NCBI GenBank assembly: GCA_024760905.1
Contig: CM045733.1
Span: forward strand, 41,341,001 to 41,405,000
From: Plotosus lineatus
Lineage: Eukaryota > Chordata > Actinopteri > Siluriformes > Plotosidae
Direction of reading: 5' to 3'
DNA: 64,000 nt
Of this stretch, positions 57,533 through 64,000 are shown one piece after another (position 1 is the stretch's first letter; every line of letters starts with the position of its first letter). The position numbers and the translations under genes are program-made. Below the pieces are notes generated by a model. The model saw nothing but the letters and a program-made list of their open reading frames with translations, did no database searches and was not told the origin of the DNA.

Positions 57533-57597
57533 GTTTTAACGGGGCTGTGTAAAGTCCTTTTTAAATATAGGATTTTATGTATTTATTTTATAGAAAT
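57241..57597. repeat. AT-rich spacer with (TTA)n microsatellite
   Basis: A TTA trinucleotide repeat at about 57486-57531 is the only feature. Confidence 0.85.
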
Positions 57598-57615
57598 ATG
57601 TGTTTTTGTTGATTT

Positions 57616-57877
57616 CCCCCAGTGCAGCTAACTGGGTTATCAAAGGCGGGCCATATCTCTCACTGTCTATGGTGAGAGGCATGTAAAAGAACCACTGCTG
57701 ACTTTCGTAAAGAGTAGGCTGCAAAGTCGTCAGCATGTTTCTGTCCCTTGCTAAAAGGGTTGTGACAGGAAAGGCATCCGACGTAAAAACCTCTGCCAAA
57801 TCAAAACGTGCGAATCAGATGATTCGCTGTGGCGACTCCCGAGTAAAAAAGGGAAAAAGCCGAAAGGAAGACGAGAC
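57616..57877 (+). mobile_element. SINE with RTE tail, copy S3, 5' truncated
   Basis: Flanked by a perfect 18-bp TSD ATGTGTTTTTGTTGATTT (57598-57615 and 57878-57895). It starts after the tRNA-like head (CCCCCAGTGCAGCTAACTGG) and ends TCGCTGTGGCGACTCCCGAG plus AAAAAGCCGAAAGGAAG. Confidence 0.93.
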
Positions 57878-58007
57878 ATGTGTTTTTGTTGATTTGAGCC
57901 TTCCTTCCTGTTTTTAAACTTGACTCTTTGCATGACCGCACAAGAATTCCTGTGTGTGTAAAAGTACAAATGGCAAACAAAAATCTTGAATCTTTAAACG
58001 TAATTTC

Positions 58008-58117
58008 GTGTGTTCGCCTTCAAGATCACGCTTACATCTTTATATCCAAATTAATTCTTGTATCAGGTATCGTGAGTTGAGACTCCCCGCATGCTTTGCG
58101 AGCGACTCTAATGAACA
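58008..58117. repeat. Dispersed repeat R, copy 2
   Basis: Matches 56580-56690 (TATATCCAAATTAA, GGTATCGTGAGTTGAGACTC, GCATGCTTTGCGAGCGACTC). No coding sequence follows. Confidence 0.75.
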
Positions 58118-58914
58118 GATAATGCATTGTATTGAGACATATGTAATTTGCACACTATATTTGATGATATTCCCAGCACTTCTAGTTATCCACCAGATAT
58201 TATAAAAAAAGTTGAAAAAACACATGAAAAAAGTTTAAGTGACGAAACCTTCCTGTGCTAATAATATCAACAAAATAACAAAAACTTTTTTTTTCCCTCC
58301 AACACTTTTTCTTTCAAAATTGTAAATAATAATAGTCCCCTACTTACGAAACCCCCTGGGTACGAAAATTCCGGGTTACGAAAAACATTTTCCTAAGTTT
58401 TCGTCCCTGGGATACGAAAACAACCCCCTCTTACGAAAAAAAAATTCAAAATTCAAACGCGCCAATCAAACTTTCACACGATGCACGAGTTGCTCTCTCA
58501 TTGGCTTTCTCCCAACATCCCTCCCAGCTGGCCGCCCATTGGCTAGGACGTTACCCATACTTTGTGTACCCATACTTCCTGTTTGTCACACGCTTGAAGG
58601 AGAGTTGAATGTTGGCTTGTTTTGAGATTGATCATGCAGCATTATATTTCGTTATCGCCGAAACCCCTCTACAATCGGGATGATATTGAACCAGAAGGAG
58701 ACCTTAAAGTGGAAATATAGTGACGGAGGCGATTATTTCAGCACAATATTAAAACAGAGTGCTCCGTGGGAGAAGACCGCCGATCTCCCAAGGAAGCAAG
58801 TTAATATTGAAAGAGGACCTCTGATCTTTCAAACAGGTACTGTAATTCCACTTTAAATAAAACATCCCGTCCATTTAAGCATTTAAATAGAATTGTTCCA
58901 TAAGCTGTGCGTTG

Positions 58915-58917
<3 letters not shown>

Positions 58918-58968
<51 letters not shown>
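58918..58968. repeat. (TG)n microsatellite
   Basis: TG repeat inside MITE M4. Confidence 0.95.
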
Positions 58969-58970
<2 letters not shown>

Positions 58971-59271
58971 AGAGAGAGATAGAGACAGAAGGAGGCTTAA
59001 CTCTTTAGTTTTTAGTTTAGTTTTTCAAGTTGTTTAATTCAGTAAATATGTAATAAATGTGGCGCATGTGAGCAAAGCGTGGCTCATCTGGACCTCCGAT
59101 CCCTCAAGGAATCAAGTTAAAGTTGAGTTTCAACCACCAATCTGACAAGCAGGGAATGTGCTTTGAATTCCACGTCTTAAAATGCTCCGGTGTCCTGCTT
59201 GTGGGTGTGGCCCGCAGTGCCACAATAAATATTTAATGTGTATCCAATACACATATAATGCGTACTGTATT

Positions 59272-59316
59272 GTGTGTGTGTGTGTGTGTGGGTGTGTGTG
59301 TGTGTGTGTGTGTGTG

Positions 59317-59361
<45 letters not shown>

Positions 59362-59382
59362 TGTGTGTGTGTGTGTGTGTGT
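59272..59382. repeat. (TG)n(GA)n(TG)n compound microsatellite
   Basis: Compound dinucleotide tract in M4, at the place equivalent to the GA tracts of M3. Confidence 0.95.
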
Positions 59383-59827
59383 GAATAAAAAATGTTTAAT
59401 AATGGTTTAATTAATAAATATGTTAATAAAATGTTTACATGGTTTAATAATTAATTTTCTTTTACTTTTAACACATATTTCATACAAAATTGGTGTACCT
59501 TTATCATTTTTAAAGGGTTTATGGGGTAGTCTTGAAACGAATCAGGCGTTTTACATGTAAAATGTGCCCCTACTTATGAAACACCCACGTTACGAAAAAG
59601 GCGCTGGAACGGATTAATTTCATAAGTAGGGGGCCAACTGTATTTTAATACTAGGGGCCTTATTTTTTTTCTTATTTCCTCCGACATCATTGAATTTGTG
59701 CTGAAAAATCCATCAACCAGAAAAAAAAATGAGTGGCCTAAATGACATGCATTGAACACATTGCACAGGAAACAAATTGAAAGCCCAGTATTTATATTAT
59801 TAAGAACAATACATCATTTTTAATTAA

Positions 59828-60137
59828 GGGTAGTGGTGGCCTGGTGGTAAAAGGTGCTGGATCGCTGATCTCAGGGTAACTGGGTAATCAAAGGTCGGCC
59901 ATGTCTCTCACTGTCTATGGTGGGAGGCATGTTAAAGAACCATTGCTGACTTTCATCAAGAGTAGGCTGCATAGCCGTCAGGGTGTTTCTGCCCTTGCTA
60001 AAGGCTGTGTCAGGAAGGGCATCCGACATAATAACCTATGCCAAATCAAACATGCGAATCATATGACTTCCATGAAGATGGAGGCAGATGATTCGCTGTG
60101 GTGACCCCTGAAGGGAACAGCCAAAAGGAAAAGAAGA
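59828..60137 (+). mobile_element. SINE with RTE tail, copy S4
   Basis: The head GTAGTGGTGGCCTGGTGGTA and GCTGGATCGCTGATC is kept, but the B-box stretch is deleted, joining directly to AACTGGGTAATCAAAGG. Unlike S1-S3 the tail reads GGTGACCCCTGAAGGGAACA, closer to the full RTE 3' end, and about 20 more RTE-like bases (GATGGAGGCAGATGATTCGC) precede it. Confidence 0.85.
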
Positions 60138-60412
60138 TATCAGACCCTATGCTAAAAAAAATACAATATTTAAAAAATATTAAAACTTCAGCAGAATTGG
60201 ATGTTACATGTAAACCTCTGCTTCCTGTGAGTCTTTTCTTTCTTATACATATCTTTTAGGGTGACACAGAGATTGCTCATATGCATCTGAATTTGTGGAT
60301 AAAGTCTCTTTACATTATTGGCAAAAAGCAATCAATATAAAAGTTCATTGTATAAAAAGCACACAATAAACAAATCTTTGACGAAATGTATAACAAACTG
60401 GAGGTCACGCTA
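60138..60412. other. Intron, nothing recognised
   Basis: AT-rich spacer. Confidence 0.4.
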
Positions 60413-60640
60413 GCATCCACCTCACAGCAAAGTTTGAGTCCTGGGCCCAGCAACATCGTTTGTGTGACGTTTCCTCTGACAATTCAATAGATACGCACAT
60501 TAGGCTTACTGGCTGCTTTATATTCCCCCAAAGTGTGAGTGTGAATTGTTACATGTGTGTTGCCCGAAAATGTCCTGGCGAGCTGTTCAAGGTCTATTCT
60601 GCCTCCATTGGTCAGCAGATTCCAGTGTCCACACAATCCT
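60413..60640 (+). repeat. Diverged copy of a dispersed fish repeat
   Basis: CACAGCAAAGTTTGAGTCCT, the TTTCCTCTGACA region, CCCAAAGTGTGAGTGTGAAT and AAATGTCCTGGCGAGCTGTT follow the order of a repeat widespread in fish genomes (GGTTCGAGTCC ... GGCGACCTGTCCAGGGT). Heavily decayed; class not assigned. Confidence 0.45.
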
Positions 60641-60686
60641 AGTAGTAGGATTAAGTGTTTGGCAAATAAATGAGCAATAAACTCAC

Positions 60687-60958
60687 CACCCAGGAGTATG
60701 CACTGTTCAAGGCTTCCTCTCTGTCCACCAGCTCTCCCTGGTAGGGTCCGAAGTGTGCACCAACTGGAATAGTCTCTCCCTCATTAAACACTCCGAGGCC
60801 TGCATCAGGAATACTGGACTTCTGAATCTCTAATCCAAGGGGAAGAGTTTGTCTGGCACGGTCAGGAACTCCCATGGGTACAGGAGTATCAGTAATGTAC
60901 AGAGGTGCTCCATGAACTTCACATTTGTTGAAAAAGAATGACTGGCAGACTTCACAGA
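60687..60958 (-). CDS. prdm9: PRDM9-like exon: zinc knuckle and N-terminal PR/SET domain
   Basis: A 272-bp exon with acceptor TTTTCTGCACCCCTAG before 60958 and donor GTGAGT after 60687. It encodes CEVCQSFFFNKCEVHGAP, a CxxC...CxxH zinc knuckle typical of PRDM9. Then come LPLGLEIQKSSIPDAGLGVF, AHFGPYQGELVDREEALNSA and YSWV. The Tyr in HFGPYQG matches a conserved catalytic-pocket residue. The domain is the histone H3K4/K36 methyltransferase of meiotic hotspot specification. Splicing from 62927 joins CTC T|TC TGT GAA without a frame break. Wording is closest to PRDM9 of fish; PRDM11 is the nearest alternative but diverges in the SIPDAGLGV region. Confidence 0.94.
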
Positions 60959-61049
60959 CTAGGGGTGCAGAAAATACATACAAATAACTTCTCTCTCCTA
61001 TGTATGGTATTACACTTTCTATAGTGAAGAGTGGGGCTAGTTGGTACAA

Positions 61050-61657
61050 TGAGGAAAACTAGTACACCTAATATGTCAAAAGTGTTAGGCCTTTGCACTC
61101 TTGTCATATGATGGCTTCACTGCCATTTTGACTTCAAGTTTGAAACCAGGGTGAAAGGGGGGTGCCAAAAATATTTTTTTTCCAAGTTTTTTTAAAACTT
61201 CCACTACATCTAACCTAAGGATATGTTTGTACCATTAAGTTATAACTAATAATGACTTATTATTAATGTAAAAGATAAGCATCTATGCTGTCATCTTATC
61301 TAACAGAAGTGAAAGTTCAGAAAATTGGGCAAGGCATTGATTTTGTTTTTTTGTCTTGAACTCATTATTGGGAAAGTTGATACTGAACTTGATGACACGG
61401 ATGTTGTGTCTGAACAAGCTATTCTTCAGGTTCTGCTATCTCCGAGTGTATATGGTGGAACTGAACATGCTGTTTGAAGCTTGTATATTCAATGCAATCC
61501 TCGACAAGGTCAAGCAATAACACAGAGCTTCGACCTACACCACACAACTGTTTTCTTTTTTTTGTTAAAGAATTTTATTTTTGACTTCTCTATTCATTTT
61601 TTCAGTTTAAAATAAATGTTAGCAAAATAAACTTTTAGCTATATCTATTGTTATTTA

Positions 61658-61661
<4 letters not shown>
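61050..61661. other. Intron, nothing recognised
   Basis: AT-rich intron sequence upstream of the zinc-knuckle exon. Confidence 0.5.
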
Positions 61662-61720
<59 letters not shown>

Positions 61721-61721
61721 G
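61662..61721. repeat. (TA)n microsatellite
   Basis: TA repeat immediately 5' of RTE copy D. Confidence 0.95.
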
Positions 61722-61725
61722 TATA

Positions 61726-62146
61726 TATAGTTGTATGGTTTAGAGATAGTGGCACTGGGGAAAAGACAGGAGTCAGAGTTGGAGGTAGCAGAGATGAAAA
61801 TGTTGAGGTTCTCTTTGGGAGTAACGAGGATGGATTGGATCAGAAACGAGTACATCAGAGGGACAGCACATGTTAGATGTTTTGGAGACAAAGTCAGAGA
61901 GGCTAGATTGAGACGGTTTGGACATGTACAGAGGAGGGATAGTGAGTATATTGGTAGTAGGATGCTGAGTTTGGAACTACCAAGCAGAAGGCCCAGAGGA
62001 AGACCAAAGAGAAGATTTATGGATGCGGTGAAGGCGGACATGAAGGTCGTTGGAGTAAGAGTAGAAGATGCAGAGGATAGGGAGAGATGGAGGCAGATCA
62101 TTTGCTGTGGCGACCCCTGAAGGGAACAGCCGAAAGAAAAAGAAGA
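61726..62146 (+). mobile_element. RTE retrotransposon, copy D, 5' truncated
   Basis: Contains the last 129 codons of the RTE protein in one open frame (61731-62120), including RLRRFGHVQRRDSEYIGSRM and GRPKRRFMDAVKADM. The 3' tail GGCGACCCCTGAAGGGAACA plus GCCGAAAG ends in AGAAGA(TATA)n. It is sandwiched between TA-rich tracts, so no TSD can be read. Confidence 0.93.
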
Positions 62147-62175
62147 TATATAATGTATATATAATGTGTATATAT

Positions 62176-62397
62176 AATAAAAATAAAAGGACAGGACAAA
62201 GACTTTCTATTGAAACTCCATTTATCACTACAGATCTGTTTCGAGGGGTGGTGAAACCATCCTCTCTCTTCAAGTGATTTTCTATAATTGAAGAAAACTC
62301 TGAAGAGAGAGGATGGTTTCACCACCCCTCGAAACGGATCTGTACTGATAAATGGAGTTTCAATAGAAAGTCTTTGTCCTGTCCTTTTATTTTTATT
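62176..62397. repeat. Long foldback (97-bp arms, 28-nt loop)
   Basis: Arms 62176-62272 and 62301-62397 are reverse complements with only two mismatches. Each arm contains GGACAGGACAAAGACTTTCT, GAAACTCCATTTATCA and TTTCGAGGGGTGGTGAAACC. The 28-nt loop is AT-rich. No coding potential. It lies 30 bp from the RTE copy D tail. Confidence 0.95.
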
Positions 62398-62926
62398 GTT
62401 ATTTGCTCTACCAAAAAGTATTGAGCACTCTCCTACGGAAGGATCTACTCAGAAAATCCTCTAATGTGTGTGTATATATATATATATATATATGGAAGTT
62501 TTTTCATGCAGCTAAGTGCTGTATTAAAGTGCCCCCACATGGTGTACCCATGGGGCATATTGGTACACATGGCCTGAAATTTAAAAAGCATTTCCTTCTC
62601 AGAAATTATTTTCTTGACCTCAACTTCTTTTAAGCATTTGATAAGGCATAATAGAAGTTCTTGTTAACCAAATTTCTATTGGCACTGCTTGACATTTTAT
62701 ATCAACTTAACAGAAAAGTTTTGTACCAACTAGCCTCAATCCCTGCTAAACAGAAGGACCAGACCACACCTTACCAATAAAAATATTATAATTAATCACA
62801 GTCTTTGAGTAAATAATATGCGATAGAGGCTCCACCCCATATAACACCCTATTGTACTTAAAATGCACTAGTGTGATCACTACATCAATTAGTTTATTAT
62901 TGAACTCCAATGGCCTGATATCTTAC
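62398..62926. other. Intron, nothing recognised
   Basis: A short TA tract near 62471-62492; otherwise unique intron sequence. Confidence 0.5.
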
Positions 62927-63101
62927 AGAGGTAGTCTTTATTATCAGGATTTTCCTCTTTAATGGAAGAAACCTCAGGGGACATGTTGGGGACATTTCCA
63001 TGATCATATATGTCCAGCTCCAGCATCTCCTCTTTCACACATACTTCAATCACTTCGGATGCCCATCCGTCAGAGGTCTCAGGTTTCACATCTTCACATG
63101 T
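62927..63101 (-). CDS. prdm9: PRDM9-like exon: acidic linker before the zinc knuckle
   Basis: A 175-bp exon with acceptor GATCCTTAG and donor GTAAGA. It encodes TCEDVKPETSDGWASEVIEV, then VKEEMLELDIYDHGNV and SSIKEENPDNKDYL. The VKEE and IKEE patches are SUMOylation-consensus-like. It ends one base into a codon that is completed in the next exon as Phe, giving DYLFCEVCQ. This region lies between SSXRD and the zinc knuckle in PRDM9 and is poorly conserved; assignment rests on perfect phase and position. Confidence 0.85.
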
Positions 63102-63308
63102 CTAAGGATCAAATAACAATACTGTTTTTTTTTTTTTTAGCAGAGACTTAAGATTTTTTCATTTCTCATCATGTGTTATGAGGTTTTCAATGATTAACAA
63201 GGCTACCTAAATCATAGTCATGAAGTGAGGCAGTGAAATACAAACAATGGATAAACTTTAATATTACAATGTTTTGGTTTTTTTGTCAAACAAAACCTTA
63301 AGTTTTAC
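63102..63308. other. PRDM9-like intron
   Basis: 207-bp AT-rich intron with a T-run near 63126 and no other feature. Confidence 0.7.
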
Positions 63309-63381
63309 CTGTGAGGGATCAAGATGTAGAGATGTCATGGAGGAGTTCTGTCTGTCTTCTGATGAACTCATTAGAACAGCT
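63309..63381 (-). CDS. prdm9: Probable PRDM9-like upstream exon
   Basis: A 73-bp open stretch with acceptor-like TTTGTATAG before 63381 and donor GTAAAAC after 63309. It reads AVLMSSSEDRQNSSMTSLHL and DPSQ, and joins in phase 0 to TCEDVKPE of the next exon. No domain is recognisable. An AGAG at the acceptor leaves the start uncertain by two bases. KRAB and SSXRD exons, if present, would lie further upstream outside the window. Confidence 0.65.
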
Positions 63382-63499
63382 CTATACAAACATGACAAAA
63401 ATGTTATATTTTAAAATTTTATATGAAAATAAAAGAAAGCAGTAAGAATATCTAAACGTCTCAGTCAACATTTAGTCCACAAAATTTTCGATTAAGGTC

Positions 63500-63896
63500 C
63501 AATCTCATTTGGGCGTTTTTGGCGACTGTCTCAGACAGTCTCTGACCAACCACAACTGTGTATTTTATGCCCTCAATAAAATAATGCTCAAATGGAAATC
63601 TCTGATGGTCAGAAACTCAGACTGAAACTGTCTGTAACTAAGTTCCCAACTATCTGCGACTATCTGTGATCGACTACAACGGTCTCAGACTGTCAGCAAT
63701 AAAATAACAGATAGTTGACTACAGTAACTAAGTAGTAGATTATCGTGTGTAATCATTCAACATTTGGAAACAGGTTTAATAAACATGATGATTGCCCACA
63801 ATGGCGGATTCCTCACACACATCTCATGTGTGCTCCTGACCTAAAAATTAATTGAATCGTGGGCATTATCAGGCTTTATTGCCCAAATGAGGTTGA
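63500..63896. mobile_element. MITE with CTCATTTGGGC ends
   Basis: CTCATTTGGGC at 63504-63514 and its inverse GCCCAAATGAG at 63881-63891 bound about 390 bp, with partial matching outward (CAAT versus CAAC). The interior holds repeated ACTGTCTCAGACAGTCT, CGACTATCTG and GGTCTCAGACTGTC motifs. The superfamily is not clear. Confidence 0.65.
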
Positions 63897-64000
63897 GGAA
63901 TGATGAACAGTTAAGGATCAAAAATAAAACTGCAAACAAAAGACCAGTAGCTAAATGGTTACTTGCTTTTACAATTCACAATATTTTGCACATAAATATA

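Larger units (their letters stand above)
58334..59640. mobile_element. Tigger/pogo-type MITE M4 (AGTTGGCCCCC ends)
   Basis: Left AGTCCCCTACTTACGAAACC and inverted right CAGTTGGCCCCCTACTTATG. TACGAA motifs at 58345, 58361, 58377, 58413 and 58432 repeat the spacing seen in M3. The interior has ATTGGCTTTCTCCCAACATC, a TG microsatellite (58918-58968) and a TG/GA one (59272-59382). The 58660-58710 stretch echoes the helix-turn-helix remnant (NPSTIGMIL-like in one frame). Confidence 0.85.

Noticed and set aside
60687..60958. Assignment to PRDM11 rather than PRDM9
   Set aside because: The IPDAGLGVF and AHFGPYQG stretches fit PRDM9; PRDM11 differs there as far as I recall. A tree would settle it.
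62176..62397. Hammerhead ribozyme in the foldback (as in Penelope-like elements)
   Set aside because: CTGATAAA and CGAAAC strings occur, but the CTGATGA core and the required stem order are not present.
1..64000. CRISPR arrays, operons or other prokaryotic features
   Set aside because: Spliced exons, vertebrate retroelements and microsatellites show nuclear vertebrate DNA; no direct-repeat/spacer arrays were seen.

Overview
The window is repeat-dense DNA from a vertebrate, most likely a fish. The one host gene I can recognise is a PRDM9-type gene on the minus strand. The repeats (Tc1 elements, RTE and other non-LTR retrotransposons with short 3' repeats, tRNA-headed SINEs, TA-target MITEs, long TG/GA/TA microsatellites) are of kinds common in fish genomes. 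The AT-rich background and 16.7-kb intron would suit a non-teleost ray-finned fish such as a bichir or reedfish, but the species cannot be fixed from sequence alone.

Layout. 1-2100: MITE end and a 1.56-kb Tc1 element. 2941-3748: MITE of 'family P'. 4539-8105: decayed minus-strand LINE ('family X') with a SINE inserted. 8399-11552: RTE retrotransposon with an intact 998-residue ORF and 18-bp target duplications (TSDs). 13995-17131 and 18621-21608: two damaged RTE copies, the second inside a hAT-derived element (17296-21975). 22094-25997 and 26300-28300: two more decayed LINEs. 28809-32269: TA-target MITE split by a hAT-like transposon carrying a 775-codon transposase-like gene. 32631-33507: related MITE. 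34770-36150: RTE relic. 37703-43515: a three-level nest (family P MITE > 4,984-bp hAT-like transposon > LINE tail).

43554-63381: five exons of the PRDM9-like gene (minus strand) encoding a linker, the zinc knuckle and the complete PR/SET domain. Its introns hold Tigger/pogo-type MITEs, SINEs, LINE X copy 2 split by another LINE, a second Tc1, RTE fragments and a 97-bp-arm foldback. KRAB and SSXRD exons would lie beyond 64000. No C2H2 zinc-finger exon is visible in the 43.5 kb downstream of the PR/SET exons.

The most notable observation is a pair of related transposons (28907-31807 and 37733-42716). They share gene architecture (N-terminal helical region, linker, RNase H-like core with a D-T/G-T-A-x-N-T motif), TAGGGTG termini and 8-bp TSDs. 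They look like a divergent hAT lineage or an unclassified superfamily. For one of them the uninterrupted target sequence is preserved elsewhere in the window, so the insertion can be read directly.
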